A stretch of DNA of 64,000 bases, from the NCBI RefSeq assembly GCF_026967795.1, contig NZ_JAPVBH010000002.1, positions 186,001 to 250,000 on the forward strand, given 5' to 3'. How positions within the stretch are numbered: position 1 is the first letter of the stretch; the number at the start of each line of letters is the position of its first letter. Both the position numbers and the translations under genes were made by a program. The notes below the pieces were generated by a model. The model made no database searches. It was not told the origin of the DNA and saw nothing but the letters and a program-made list of their open reading frames with translations. Source of the stretch: Modestobacter sp. VKM Ac-2986 (GTDB lineage Bacteria; Actinomycetota; Actinomycetes; Mycobacteriales; Geodermatophilaceae). This document shows, one piece after another, positions 23,601 to 33,569 of this stretch.

Positions 23601-25349
23601 GAAGGTGCGGCCCAGGCTGGTCACCAGCTCCTCGCGGATGGCGTCCAGCGGCGGGTTGGTCACCTGGGCGAAGAGCTGGCTGAAGTAGTCGTAGAGCTGC
23701 CGGGAACGGTCCGACAGCGACGCGATGGGGGTGTCGCTGCCCATCGAGCCGATCGGCTCGGCACCGCTGGCCGCCATCGGCTGGACCAGGATGCGCAGCT
23801 CCTCCTCGGTGTAGCCGAAGAGCTGCTGGCGGCGGACGACGGACTCGTGGCTGGGCCGCGCGCGGCGGCGGTCGGGCAGCGTGGGCAGGTGCACCAGCCC
23901 GGCGTGCAGCCAGTCCTCGTAGGGCTCGGCCGTGGCCAGGTCGCCCTTGACCTCCTCGTCGCTGACGATCCGCCCGGCGGCGGTGTCGACGAGGAACATC
24001 CGGCCCGGCTGCAGCCGGCCCTTGGCCACCACGTCACCGGCCGGGATGTCCAGCACGCCGGCCTCGCTGGCCAGCACGACCAGGTCGTCCTTGGTGCGCC
24101 ACCAGCGGCCCGGGCGCAGGCCGTTGCGGTCCAGGACCGCGCCGATGAGCGTGCCGTCGGTGAACGCGACGCAGGCCGGCCCGTCCCAGGGCTCCATGAT
24201 CGAGGAGTGGAAGCGGTAGAACGCGCGGCGGGCGGCGTCCATCTCGGCGTGGTTCTCCCACGCCTCGGGGATCATCATCAGCACCGCGTGCGGCAGTGAG
24301 CGCCCCGACAGGTGCAGCAGCTCGAGCACCTCGTCGAAGGTGGCCGAGTCGCTGAAGTCGCTGGCGGTGACCGGGAAGATGCGCTCCAGGCCGAGCTCGC
24401 TGGCCGGGCCGGCCGGGCCGTCGAACAGCTCGGTCTCGAGCTTGGCCTCCCGGGCCCGCATGCGGTTGCGGTTGCCCTTGATGGTGTTGATCTCGCCGTT
24501 GTGGGCGATGAACCGGAACGGGTGCGCCAGCGGCCAGCTCGGGAAGGTGTTGGTGGAGAAGCGGCTGTGCACCAGGGCGATCGCCGACTCGTAGCGCTCG
24601 TCGCGCAGGTCGGGGAAGAACGCCGGCAGCTGGTCGGTGGTCAGCATGCCCTTGTAGGTGATCGTGCGGGCCGACAGCGAGGCGATGTAGCAGCTGCTGC
24701 CGGCCTCCCGGGCGGCCCGCTCGACGCGCTTGCGCAGCACGAACGCCCGGCGCTCGAGCCGGGTCACCCCGTGCGGGGCGGTGGCGCCGCCGCCGAAGGC
24801 CGCGACGTCGGCGCGGGCGCCGGTGGTCTCGGCGACGAACACCTGGGCGAAGTGCGGCATGACCGCCCGCGCGGTGGGGCCGAGGTCGGCGCCGTCGGGG
24901 TCGACCGGCAGCTCGCGCCAGCCGAGGACCGCCAGGCCCTCCTCCGCGGCGAGCCCGGCGACGGTGTCGACGACCGAGGCCCGCTCGGCGGGGTCGGCGG
25001 GCAGGAAGGCGATGCCCACGGCGTACTCACCGGCCGGCGGCAGGTCGAAGCCGACGCTGGCGCGCAGCAGCGCGTCGGGCACCTGGGTGAGGATGCCCGC
25101 GCCGTCGCCGGAGTTCGGCTCGGAGCCGGCGGCACCGCGGTGGTCGAGGTTGTGCAGCGCGGTGAGGCCCGCGGCCACGATCGACCGGGAGCGGCGTCCC
25201 TGGGCGTCGGCGACGAAGGCCACACCGCAGGCGTCGTGTTCCCGGGCGGGGTCGTAGAGACCGGAGGCCGCCGGGAGGGCGGAGAACGGGACCGGCGAGG
25301 GGGCAGCCGGGACCGGCTGTCCTGCGGAGGGGGCGGCGAGGTCGGACAT
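20673..25349 (-). CDS. gltB: Glutamate synthase large subunit
   Basis: 1558-residue enzyme that makes glutamate from glutamine and 2-oxoglutarate. N-terminal class II amidotransferase domain begins at Cys41 ([11 protein letters not shown]), so about 40 residues should be removed to free the catalytic Cys. The central domain, FMN-binding synthase domain ([55 protein letters not shown]) and the 3Fe-4S cluster Cys residues in [16 protein letters not shown] follow, then the C-terminal Gly-rich beta-helix ([20 protein letters not shown]). The ATG at 25349 has GGGAG upstream. The long 5' region probably holds its promoter. Confidence 0.98.
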   Translation of the reverse strand: MSDLAAPSAGQPVPAAPSPVPFSALPAASGLYDPAREHDACGVAFVADAQGRRSRSIVAAGLTALHNLDHRGAAGSEPNSGDGAGILTQVPDALLRASVGFDLPPAGEYAVGIAFLPADPAERASVVDTVAGLAAEEGLAVLGWRELPVDPDGADLGPTARAVMPHFAQVFVAETTGARADVAAFGGGATAPHGVTRLERRAFVLRKRVERAAREAGSSCYIASLSARTITYKGMLTTDQLPAFFPDLRDERYESAIALVHSRFSTNTFPSWPLAHPFRFIAHNGEINTIKGNRNRMRAREAKLETELFDGPAGPASELGLERIFPVTASDFSDSATFDEVLELLHLSGRSLPHAVLMMIPEAWENHAEMDAARRAFYRFHSSIMEPWDGPACVAFTDGTLIGAVLDRNGLRPGRWWRTKDDLVVLASEAGVLDIPAGDVVAKGRLQPGRMFLVDTAAGRIVSDEEVKGDLATAEPYEDWLHAGLVHLPTLPDRRRARPSHESVVRRQQLFGYTEEELRILVQPMAASGAEPIGSMGSDTPIASLSDRSRQLYDYFSQLFAQVTNPPLDAIREELVTSLGRTFGPEQSLLGASPASCRQVHLPYPVIDNDELAKILHIDDDGDLPGFAAVRITGHFDVTGGGAALAQAIEDLRTKVSKAIAAGARVIVLSDRDSDEKRAPIPSLLMTAAVHHHLVRERTRMQVGLVVETGDCREVHHVALLLGYGAAAVNPYLAFESVEDLIRTGTLTGVQPAQAVRNVVKAMGKGVLKVMSKMGISTVGSYTMAQIFETVGLSKAVVEEYFTGTPATLDGVGLDVLAEEVAMRHRRAWPPNATETAHRRLETGGEYQWRREGEVHLFNPETVFLLQHATRSRQYDVFQRYTEAVDGLSAKAATLRGLFTLKTGERPALPIEEVQPISEIVKRFQTGAMSYGSISAEAHETLAIAMNRLGGRSNSGEGGEDAGRFTPDANGDLRRSGIKQVASGRFGVTSEFLVNADDIQIKMAQGAKPGEGGQLPGSKVYPWIARTRHSTPGVGLISPPPHHDIYSIEDLKQLIHDLKNANNEARVHVKLVSESGIGTVAAGVSKAKADVVLVSGFDGGTGAAPLTSLKHAGTPWEIGLAETQQTLLANGLRDRIVVQVDGQMKTGRDVIVAALLGAEEFGFATAPLVVEGCVMMRVCHLDTCPVGVATQNPELRKRFTGQPEFVVTFFEFIAQQVREYLAALGFRSIDEAVGHAELLDVAPAVDHWKASGLDLSPIVAVPDMPEGTPRRKVRDQDHGLDVALDQTLIQLCEGALLDARPVHLELPVRNVNRTVGTMLGSMVTRRFGGEGLPDGTIDLTFTGSAGQSFGAFLPRGITMTLVGDANDYVGKGLSGGHVVVRPAPEASFAAEDNVIAGNVIGYGATSGELFLRGRVGERFCVRNSGALAVVEGVGDHALEYMTGGTAVILGETGRNIAAGMSGGVAYVLDLARHRVNREMVEVEELDAEASAWLREVLVRYREATGSAVATSLLADWGRWSERFSVIMPRDYRRALEARRAAEAAGHDVDRAVMEAARG

Positions 25350-25761
25350 GTCACTCCCGTCGTCGGCTGGCCGCGGCGCCCGGGTCCGCGCCGTCCGCGA
25401 GGACGGCCCGGGGGCGCTGGTGCGGGGGGTCACGTCGACCCCGCCGGGTGGTCAGAGCGGTGGGGTGGAGCAGGGAGGGTCGAACGGTGCGGTCCGTCGG
25501 GGTGGGGCAGCGGGGCCGGCGCACACGGTACGTCCGGCCTCGTGGATCCGCGCAGCCCGCGGACTGGTGGCCGCGGGGTGGTCGTGCGCGGGGCAGCGCT
25601 GGCCCGGTTCCGACGTCGCCGGCCGGCCCAGGATCACTGGTCGGCCGAGAAGGAGCGTACACAGCGAGGACACCTGGGCGACATCTCCAGAGGGTCTCGG
25701 AGAGGTCTCGGCGGCGCGTCGCCGCCGACGGTCCGCCCTGGTGGCGCCCGCCACACCCAGG
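25350..25761 (-). other. 412-base intergenic region between lgt and gltB
   Basis: No gene with a convincing protein is visible on either strand; open frames here are by-products of GC content. The part next to gltB should hold its promoter, but I see no clear -10 box or known operator. The part next to lgt holds the hairpin at 25708-25728. Confidence 0.6.
25708..25728 (-). terminator. Hairpin after lgt
   Basis: Perfect 9-bp stem TCGGCGGCG / CGCCGCCGA with a 3-base loop, 33 bases after the lgt stop. Confidence 0.65.
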
Positions 25762-26919
25762 TCAGCCGGACGTGGGCCTGTCCCGGTCCTCGGCGGCGCC
25801 CCCGGTCCGGGGCTCCTCCGGGCCGCTGCCGGCGGCCTCGGGAACGCCGGCGGCCTCCGCCGGCCCGGCCGTGCCCGCTGCCGCCCGCCCGGTCGCTCCT
25901 TCGTCCTTACCCCGCTCGGCGTCCCCGCGGGTCCGGCCGCGCTGGGCGACGAGCTGGGCGGCCGTCAGCACCCCGGCGGCCGTGGCGCCCCCGTGCTCGC
26001 CCGCGGCCGCGGCCGCCTCCACCGGCCCGGTCGTGACCGGGCGGTCGGCCGCGGCCCTCTCCCGGCCCCGGGTGACGACCTCGCGCGGCCGGCCGCGGTT
26101 GACGACCAGGTAGGCCACGGCCAGCAGGCCGACGATGACCGAGGTGAAGACGTTGAGCCGCAGCCCGAGGAACTGCTCGGCGGTGTCGATGCGCAGCGCC
26201 TCGATCCAGCCGCGGCCCGCGCAGTAGGCGGCCACGTAGAGGGCGAAGGCCCGGCCGTGCGAGAGCTGGAAGCGGCGGTCGGCCCAGATCACCAGCACGG
26301 CGACGCCGACGTTCCACAGCAGCTCGTAGAGGAAGGTCGGGTGGAAGGTGCCCAGCACCTCCGCCTGCCCGTCCGCGCCCGTGATCGCCCGCCCGGCCGA
26401 GGAGTCCCAGCGGTGGATGGTCAGCGCCCAGGGCAGGTCGGTGGCCCGGCCGTAGAGCTCGTTGTTGGCCCAGTTGCCCAGCCGGCCGACGGCCTGGGCC
26501 AGCACGATGCCCGGGGCGATGGCGTCGGCGAAGGCCGGCAGCTCGATCCCGCGGCGGCGACAGCCGATCCAGGCACCGACCGCGCCCAGGGCGATGGCGC
26601 CCCAGATCCCGAGCCCGCCCTCCCAGATGGCGAAGGCCCGGACTGGGTCGCCGTCCTGCCCGAAGTAGGGCTCCGGGGTGGTGAGGACGTGGTAGATGCG
26701 GCCGCCGACGATGCCGAAGGGCACCATCCAGACGGCGATGTCCAGCACGTCGCCGGGGGCGCCACCGCGGGCGACCCAGCGGCGCTCGCCCAGCCAGCAG
26801 GCGAGCACGATGCCGGCGATGATCGCCAGCGCGTAGCCACGCAGCGGGAACGGCCCGATCTCCCACACGCCCACCGTGGGGCTGGGGATGGCCGCGAGCT
26901 GCTCCAGGGCACCGGTCAT
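25762..26919 (-). CDS. lgt: Prolipoprotein diacylglyceryl transferase
   Basis: 385-residue membrane enzyme that adds diacylglycerol to the lipobox Cys of lipoproteins, the first step before LspA. Seven or so hydrophobic segments; marks are PLRGYALAIIAGIVLACWLG, GGRIYHVLT, the signature AVGRLGNWANNELYGR, and GTFHPTFLYELLWN. The last 105 or so residues after VVNRGRPREVV are Ala/Gly/Glu-rich and low in complexity, beyond the usual end at about 280. The ATG at 26919 overlaps the trpA stop, coupling it to the trp genes. Its substrates here include the lipoprotein at 12341-13690. Confidence 0.96.
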   Translation of the reverse strand: MTGALEQLAAIPSPTVGVWEIGPFPLRGYALAIIAGIVLACWLGERRWVARGGAPGDVLDIAVWMVPFGIVGGRIYHVLTTPEPYFGQDGDPVRAFAIWEGGLGIWGAIALGAVGAWIGCRRRGIELPAFADAIAPGIVLAQAVGRLGNWANNELYGRATDLPWALTIHRWDSSAGRAITGADGQAEVLGTFHPTFLYELLWNVGVAVLVIWADRRFQLSHGRAFALYVAAYCAGRGWIEALRIDTAEQFLGLRLNVFTSVIVGLLAVAYLVVNRGRPREVVTRGRERAAADRPVTTGPVEAAAAAGEHGGATAAGVLTAAQLVAQRGRTRGDAERGKDEGATGRAAAGTAGPAEAAGVPEAAGSGPEEPRTGGAAEDRDRPTSG

Positions 26920-27712
26920 GCGCCCACCCTGGCACGACGGACGCCGGCGGCGAGCTCCTCGGACAGGACACGCACGCCCTCGGCGCCGTGGCCGTCGAGC
27001 AGCTGGCGGACGTAGGCCGAGCCGACGATGACCCCGTCGGCGAAGCCGGCCACCTCGGCGGCCTGGTCGCCGGTGGACACGCCCAGCCCGACGCAGACCG
27101 GCAGGTCGCCGCTGACCTCACGGCTGCGGTCGACCAGGCGCTCGGCGGCGTCCCCGACGGTCGCGCGGGACCCGGTGACGCCCATGGTGGAGGCGGCGTA
27201 GACGAACCCGCGGCAGGACGCGATCGTGGCGGCCAGCCGGGTGTCGGTGGAGGACGGCGCGACCAGGAAGACCCGGTCCAGGCCGGTCCGCTCACTGGCC
27301 GACAGCCACGCGGCGGCCTCGTCGGGGATCAGGTCGGGCGTGATCGCGCCCGCTCCCCCGGCGGCGGCCAGGTCGTCGGCGAACCGGTCGACGCCGTAGC
27401 GCTCGATGGGGTTCCAGTAGCTCATCACCACCGGCACCGCCCCGGCCGCGGAGACGGCCGCGACGGCGCGGAGCACGTCGGGCATGCCGACGCCGGCGGA
27501 GACGGCGACCTCGACCGCCTCCTGGATCACCGGACCGTCCATCCCGGGGTCGGAGTAGGGGACGCCGACCTCGACGACGTCGGCGCCGCCCTCGACCGCG
27601 GCGACCATGGCCGCGATCGAGGAGTCGACGTCGGGGTAGCCCACCGGCAGGTAGGCGATGAGTGCGGCGCGGCCCTCGGCCTTGGCGCCGTCGATGACCG
27701 TCTGCAGCGCGC

Positions 27713-27716
<4 letters not shown>
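26916..27716 (-). CDS. trpA: Tryptophan synthase alpha chain
   Basis: 266-residue (beta/alpha)8 barrel that splits indole-3-glycerol phosphate to indole. Marks: [12 protein letters not shown], the catalytic-Asp loop [56 protein letters not shown], and [20 protein letters not shown] with [10 protein letters not shown]. The GTG at 27716 overlaps the trpB stop (GTGA). Partner of TrpB, which takes the indole through a tunnel. The open frame runs much further upstream, but that part is antisense-like sequence inside trpB. Confidence 0.97.
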
Positions 27717-29104
<1,388 letters not shown>

Positions 29105-29110
29105 CCCTAC

Positions 29111-29116
29111 AGCGTA
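29111..29116 (-). promoter_or_regulatory. Leaderless -10 box for trpB
   Basis: TACGCT on the minus strand, spacer GTAGGG, GTG at 29104. Confidence 0.6.
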
Positions 29117-29188
29117 GGGACCGCCGCGCCCTCCACCGACCCGCAGGTCCCCGCCGCCTCCGGCCCTCTCGCAGGGGCCCGCCGCCCC

Positions 29189-29250
29189 GGCCCTCCTGCA
29201 GGGCCCCGCCGCGAGCTTGCTCGTGGTGGGGCCCTGCAGGAGGGTCCTTG
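29189..29250 (-). repeat. GAAGGACC...GGCC hairpin repeat, copy B
   Basis: On the minus strand it starts CAAGGACC two bases after the trpC stop and ends GGCC. The 17-bp perfect arms are at 29191-29207 and 29228-29244, and inside them GCGAGC pairs with GCTCGT. It sits between trpC and trpB and probably terminates the trpE-side transcript. Confidence 0.8.
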
Positions 29251-29251
29251 C

Positions 29252-30061
29252 TCAGCGGGTGGTGCGCGGGGTCGCCGGGTGCGAGCCGGCGGTGACCAGG
29301 TCGGCCACGGCCTGGCGGGGGTCGCCGGCGGTGACCAGCCCCTCGCCGACGAGGACGGCGTCGGCGCCCGCCCCGGCGTAGCTGATCAGGTCGTGCGGGC
29401 CGCGGACGCCGGACTCGGCGATCTTAACGACCTCGCTGGGCAGCCCCGGGGCGATCCGCTCGAAGGTGCTGCGGTCGACCGACAGGGTGGTCAGGTCGCG
29501 GGCGTTGACCCCGATGACCGAGGCACCGGCGGAGAGCGCGCGGTCGGCCTCGGCCTCGTCGTGCACCTCGACCAGCGCGGTCATGCCCAGGGACTCGATC
29601 CGCTCGAGCAGCCCGGTGAGCACCGGCTGGTCGAGCGCGGCGACGATGAGCAGCACCAGGTCGGCGCCGTGGGCACGGGCCTCGTGCACCTGGTAGCTGC
29701 TCACCACGAAGTCCTTGTTGAGCACCGGGACGTCGACGGCGGCGCGGACGGCGGCCAGGTCGGCGTGCGAGCCACCGAAGCGGCGCCGCTCGGTGAGCAC
29801 GCTGATCACCCGGGCGCCGCCGGCGGCGTACTGCGCGGCGAGCGCGGCCGGGTCGCTGATCTCGGCGAGCGCGCCCTTGCTCGGGCTCTTCCGCTTCACC
29901 TCGGCGATCACCCCGACGCCGGGGGCGCGGAGGGCGGCGAGGGCGTCCAGCGCGGGGCGGGTGTCGCGGGCGACGGCCTGCACCTCGGCCAGCGGGGTGG
30001 CGGCCTGGCGTGCTGCGACGTCCTCCCGGACGCCGGCGACGATGTCGTCGAGGACGCTCAT
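29252..30061 (-). CDS. trpC: Indole-3-glycerol-phosphate synthase
   Basis: 269-residue barrel enzyme that closes the indole ring in tryptophan synthesis. Diagnostic motifs are [18 protein letters not shown] (catalytic Lys), [33 protein letters not shown] (second Lys), [30 protein letters not shown] and [12 protein letters not shown]. The ATG at 30061 has GGAGGGG just upstream; open sequence before it is not conserved. It lies 241 bases from the membrane protein gene upstream, a gap taken up by the nested repeat copy C. The family is monofunctional here; no TrpF domain is fused. Confidence 0.97.
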   Translation of the reverse strand: MSVLDDIVAGVREDVAARQAATPLAEVQAVARDTRPALDALAALRAPGVGVIAEVKRKSPSKGALAEISDPAALAAQYAAGGARVISVLTERRRFGGSHADLAAVRAAVDVPVLNKDFVVSSYQVHEARAHGADLVLLIVAALDQPVLTGLLERIESLGMTALVEVHDEAEADRALSAGASVIGVNARDLTTLSVDRSTFERIAPGLPSEVVKIAESGVRGPHDLISYAGAGADAVLVGEGLVTAGDPRQAVADLVTAGSHPATPRTTR

Positions 30062-30207
30062 GACCCCTCCTCCGTGTGCCAGGACGTGTGCCGCCGGACT
30101 CTCCTGGGCAGCTGCGGTCACTCTAGAGACGCCCCGGTTCCGCTCCGACCCGGGGTCCACCACGACCCCGCCGGCGCCTCGGCCTCAGCTCCGACGGCGC
30201 CCTTCGG

Positions 30208-30300
30208 CCTCGGCGCAGTTGGAGGACCCCGCTGCCCCCCACGACTCGCCAGCTCGCCGCGGGACCCTGCACCGGGGCCTGAGGGGGCGCCGAGGTCCTT
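30208..30300 (-). repeat. Hairpin repeat, copy C (one element nested in another)
   Basis: The outer element on the minus strand starts CAAGGACC two bases after the stop of the membrane protein gene (30303). Its arms CCTCGGCGC (30208-30216) and GCGCCGAGG (30287-30295) pair. Inside, in the opposite orientation, is a second element: AGGACC (30224-30229) to GGGGCC (30274-30279), with arms CCCCG-TGC / GCA-CGGGG. Looks like one copy inserted into another. Confidence 0.65.
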
Positions 30301-30302
30301 GT

Positions 30303-30950
30303 TCAGACCGTCGGGTCGTCGCCCCGGTCGAGGGCCTTCCACGCCGCCTGGTGCCGGTCCTCGGGGGTCTCGGGCCGCGCCCGGCCGGCCGGCGCGGGCG
30401 CAGCTGCGGCGCCGGTGGGGACGGTGGTGCGCTCGTAGCGGCGGCTCATCCCCGGCCAGCGCCGGCCACGCAGCACGACCAGGACCCCGGCCAGCACCCC
30501 GAGCACCCCGGCCAGCAGCGCCAGCAGCGGCCAGGTCACCGCGGCGTCGGTGGTGACCTGCGCGTCGCCGAGCCCGACCGAGGAGGTCACGTCGGCGAGG
30601 TCGACGCCCAGCCGGCCGGTCAGCCCGCGCAGCCCCGACCAGGCCAGCACCCCGCCGGCCACGGCCACCAGCAGGCCGACGACGACCCGGCCGGCCCCGC
30701 GGACGGCGATGACGGCGAGGGCGGCGGCCAGCAGCAGCAGCCCGCAGGCCCCGACCAGCGGCGCGGCCTGCCCGCCGGTGAGCGCCTCGACCGTGGACGG
30801 CAGCGGCGGCTGCCGGGTGATGGTCACCTCGGCCCACGGCGAGGACGACGACGTGAGCGCCAGCCCGCCGGCCGCCGCGCACGCCAGCACCGCGACGGTC
30901 AGCTCCCGCCGGCCGGGGGCGGGGGCGCCGGTGCCCGCCGGTGCGCTCAC
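30303..30950 (-). CDS. Trp-operon-associated membrane protein
   Basis: 215-residue integral membrane protein of the actinobacterial type found between trpE and trpC (Trp biosynthesis-associated membrane protein family). Four hydrophobic segments: ELTVAVLACAAAGGLALT, PLVGACGLLLLAAALAVIAV, VVVGLLVAVAGGVLAWSG, and TWPLLALLAGVLGVLAGVLV, with a SSSPWAEV loop after the first helix that looks conserved. C-terminal 45 residues are cytoplasmic and charged. Function unknown; a role in Trp transport or sensing is only a guess from position. The GTG at 30950 overlaps the trpE stop. Confidence 0.88.
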   Translation of the reverse strand: MSAPAGTGAPAPGRRELTVAVLACAAAGGLALTSSSSPWAEVTITRQPPLPSTVEALTGGQAAPLVGACGLLLLAAALAVIAVRGAGRVVVGLLVAVAGGVLAWSGLRGLTGRLGVDLADVTSSVGLGDAQVTTDAAVTWPLLALLAGVLGVLAGVLVVLRGRRWPGMSRRYERTTVPTGAAAAPAPAGRARPETPEDRHQAAWKALDRGDDPTV

Positions 30951-32461
30951 GGGAGCTCCCGCAGCCCCTCGGCGGTGGCGATCGCCGAGAGCACGGCGCG
31001 CGCCTTGTGCCGGGTCTCGGCCTCCTCGCTGACCGGGTCGCTGTCGGCCACGACGCCCGCGCCGGCCTGCACGTACGCGCGGCCCGCGTGCAGCACCGCG
31101 GTGCGGATGGCGATGGCCATGTCCATGTCGCCGCCGGCGTCGAGGTAGCCGACCGTGCCGGCGTAGAGCGCACGCCGGGTGGGCTCGATGTCCTCGATGA
31201 CCTCCATGGCCCGGGGCTTCGGCGCCCCGGAGACGGTGCCGGCGGGGAAGGTCGCGTCGAACACGTCCAGGGCGTCGCGGCCCGGGCTGACCTGGCCGGA
31301 GACGGTGGAGACCATGTGCATCACGTGGCTGTAGCGCTCGATCCGCATGAAGTCGGCGACCTCGACGGTGCCCGGGACGCAGACCCGGCCCAGGTCGTTG
31401 CGGGCCAGGTCGACCAGCATCACGTGCTCGGCGCGCTCCTTGGGGTCGGCGAGCAGCTCCTCGGTGAGCCGGACGTCGTCCTCCGGGGTCGCCCCGCGCG
31501 GTCGGGTCCCGGCCGGCGGGTGGACGACGGCGCGGTCGCCGGTGACGGTGACCAGCGCCTCGGGCGAGGAGCCGACGACGTCGAAGGGCGTCTGCCGCCC
31601 GGCGAAGCGCAGCAGGTACATGTACGGCGAGGGGTTGGTCGCCCGCAGCACCCGGTAGAGGTCCAGGGCCGCGACGTCGGTGGCCAGCTCGAACCGCTGG
31701 CTGAGCACGGTCTGGAACACGTCACCGGCCCGCACGTGCTCGCGCACCCGCTCGACGCCGGCCTCGTACACGCCCGGGCCCATGTTGCTGGTGACCGGCG
31801 GGGCGTCGCGGGTCTCCAGCGTGGCCACGCCCGGCGGCACCGCCTTCGTCAGGTCCGCGGCCATCGCGTCGAGCCGGGTGACCGCGTCGTCGTAGGCCGC
31901 AGGGCTGGCGCCCAGGGCGTTGGCGATGAGCAGCACGGTGCCGTCGGTGTGGTCGAGCACGGCCAGGTCGGTGACCAGCATGAGCGCGACCTCGGGCATG
32001 CCCAGGTCGTCGGTGGCGGTCTCCGGCAGCCGCTCCAGCCGCCGGACGACGTCGTAGCCGAGGTACCCGACCAGCCCGCCGGTCAGCGGCGGCAGGCCCT
32101 GGGGGTCGGCGTGCGCGCTGCGGGGTGAGCGCAGCCGCCGGGCCAGGGTGCGGACGGCGGCCAGCGGGTCGGGAGGCAGGTCGTCGGTGAGCCCGGGCAG
32201 CGGGTCGCCCAGCCACGCCGTCGTCCCGTCGATCTCGGTCAGCACCCCGGCGCTGCGGACGCCGACGAAGCTGTACCGCGACCACTGCTTGCCCTGCTCG
32301 GCGGACTCCAGCAGCACGGTGCCGGGGCGGTTGCCGGCGAGCTTGCGGTAGATGCCGACGGCGGTCTCGCTGTCGGCCAGCAGCCGGCGGGTGACCGGGA
32401 CGACCGGTGCGTCCAGCGCCGCGAACCCCTCGGCCGAGGGGGTGGTCTCACCGAGTCGCAT
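30947..32461 (-). CDS. trpE: Anthranilate synthase component I
   Basis: 504-residue chorismate-binding enzyme that makes anthranilate with a TrpG amidotransferase (not found in this window). The feedback-site LLES motif is in [20 protein letters not shown]; the catalytic core carries [75 protein letters not shown] and [20 protein letters not shown]. Full length. The ATG at 32461 overlaps the end of hisI by 14 bases, so trpE is co-transcribed with hisI. Likely subject to Trp feedback inhibition given the intact LLES region. Confidence 0.97.
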   Translation of the reverse strand: MRLGETTPSAEGFAALDAPVVPVTRRLLADSETAVGIYRKLAGNRPGTVLLESAEQGKQWSRYSFVGVRSAGVLTEIDGTTAWLGDPLPGLTDDLPPDPLAAVRTLARRLRSPRSAHADPQGLPPLTGGLVGYLGYDVVRRLERLPETATDDLGMPEVALMLVTDLAVLDHTDGTVLLIANALGASPAAYDDAVTRLDAMAADLTKAVPPGVATLETRDAPPVTSNMGPGVYEAGVERVREHVRAGDVFQTVLSQRFELATDVAALDLYRVLRATNPSPYMYLLRFAGRQTPFDVVGSSPEALVTVTGDRAVVHPPAGTRPRGATPEDDVRLTEELLADPKERAEHVMLVDLARNDLGRVCVPGTVEVADFMRIERYSHVMHMVSTVSGQVSPGRDALDVFDATFPAGTVSGAPKPRAMEVIEDIEPTRRALYAGTVGYLDAGGDMDMAIAIRTAVLHAGRAYVQAGAGVVADSDPVSEEAETRHKARAVLSAIATAEGLRELP

Positions 32462-32813
32462 CGGAGACCTCCAGCGGGCGGTGGAAGCAGCTGCGCTCGC
32501 CGGTGTGGCAGGCGGGCCCCTCCTGGTCGACGAGCAGCAGCAGCGCGTCGCCGTCGCAGTCGAGCCGCACGTCGCGCACCCACTGGCGGTGCCCGGAGGT
32601 CTCGCCCTTGACCCAGTACTCCTCGCGGCTGCGCGACCAGTAGGTGGCCCGGCCGCTGGTCAGCGTGCGGTGCAGCGCCTCGTCGTCCATCCAGGCGACC
32701 ATGAGCACCTCACCGGTGTCGTGCTGCTGGGCGACGACGGCGACCAGGCCGGCCGGGTCGCGGCGCAGCAGCTCGGCGACGGCGGGGTCGAGCGGGGAGA
32801 CGGGGGCGGACAT
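32448..32813 (-). CDS. hisI: Phosphoribosyl-AMP cyclohydrolase
   Basis: 121-residue enzyme that opens the purine ring of phosphoribosyl-AMP in histidine synthesis; single-function, without a HisE domain. Marks: [34 protein letters not shown], the metal-ligand Cys region [29 protein letters not shown]. The ATG at 32813 gives the normal length; the frame is open only eight codons further. It overlaps trpE, linking the his and trp pathways in one transcript, an arrangement known in actinobacteria. Confidence 0.96.
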   Translation of the reverse strand: MSAPVSPLDPAVAELLRRDPAGLVAVVAQQHDTGEVLMVAWMDDEALHRTLTSGRATYWSRSREEYWVKGETSGHRQWVRDVRLDCDGDALLLLVDQEGPACHTGERSCFHRPLEVSDATR

Positions 32814-32846
32814 GCCCCTGATCGTCCCACCCCGCACCGGCGCGGC

Positions 32847-33569
32847 TCAGGCCCAGGGCGGCCGGGTGGGCTCGGGCTGCTGCACCGGCTGGGGTCCCTC
32901 CCCCGCCGTCCGCCCGGTGCGCCGGGCCAGCCAGCCCCGGAGCTCGGGCAGGAACGGCAGCCCGCCGGCGAGCAGGGCGAGGACGGCGAAGACCGCCGGC
33001 AGCACGAACACCCCCTCGCTGAGGGTGGCCGGCGCGAGGTCGTCGAGGACGGCGACCCAGTACAGGCTCAGCGCGAGCTGCAGGGCGGCCGCGCCGAGGA
33101 GCCACCGCCGGCTGCCGCCCAGCACCTGCACGCCCCCGGCGACGAGCAGGCCGGCCAGCACGAGCTGGAGGAACGCCGTCCCGCCGCCGATGCCGGCCGA
33201 GGACCCGCGGGCCAGGCTGGACAGGGCGGAGAAGGCCATCGCCCAGATGGTGCCCACCACCACCAGCAGCGTGGAGACGAATGCCAGCACGGCGGCGGCG
33301 ACGTGCAGCCCGGAGCGACCCGGACGCACCGGCGGCGGTCCCCACGCGGGCGGCCCCCACTGCGGCTGGCCCCACTGCTGCTGCGGCCACTGCGGCTGGG
33401 CCCAGGGCTGGGGTCCCCAGGGCTGCTGCCCGTACGGCTGCGACGCCCCGTACGGCTGCTGGTGGGACTGCGGCGGCCAGGACGGACCGGGCTGCGGTGC
33501 CGTGGTCGGCGGGCCGGCGTAGGGCGGGACGGCGGAGGGCGGGACGGCGTCCCAGTCCTGGGTGCTCAC
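32847..33569 (-). CDS. Proline/glutamine-rich membrane protein, unknown function
   Basis: 240 residues. The first 85 or so are a low-complexity Pro/Gln/Trp/Tyr stretch with short repeats (QPYGASQPYGQQPWGPQPW, then QPQWPQQQWGQPQWGPPAW), followed by four hydrophobic segments (AAAVLAFVSTLLVVVGTIW, FLQLVLAGLLVAGGVQVL, WLLGAAALQLALSLYWVAV, VFVLPAVFAVLALLAGGLPF). This shape is common among actinobacterial cell-envelope proteins with disordered cytoplasmic tails; no function can be given. The GTG at 33569 overlaps the stop of the flavoprotein gene (GTGA). Confidence 0.78.
   Translation of the reverse strand: MSTQDWDAVPPSAVPPYAGPPTTAPQPGPSWPPQSHQQPYGASQPYGQQPWGPQPWAQPQWPQQQWGQPQWGPPAWGPPPVRPGRSGLHVAAAVLAFVSTLLVVVGTIWAMAFSALSSLARGSSAGIGGGTAFLQLVLAGLLVAGGVQVLGGSRRWLLGAAALQLALSLYWVAVLDDLAPATLSEGVFVLPAVFAVLALLAGGLPFLPELRGWLARRTGRTAGEGPQPVQQPEPTRPPWA

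Noticed and set aside
20148-24299. A 1383-codon open frame on the plus strand across gltB
   Set aside because: It is antisense to a complete glutamate synthase gene. Its product is Val/Gly/Ala/His-rich with no domain; long antisense frames arise from third-position GC bias.
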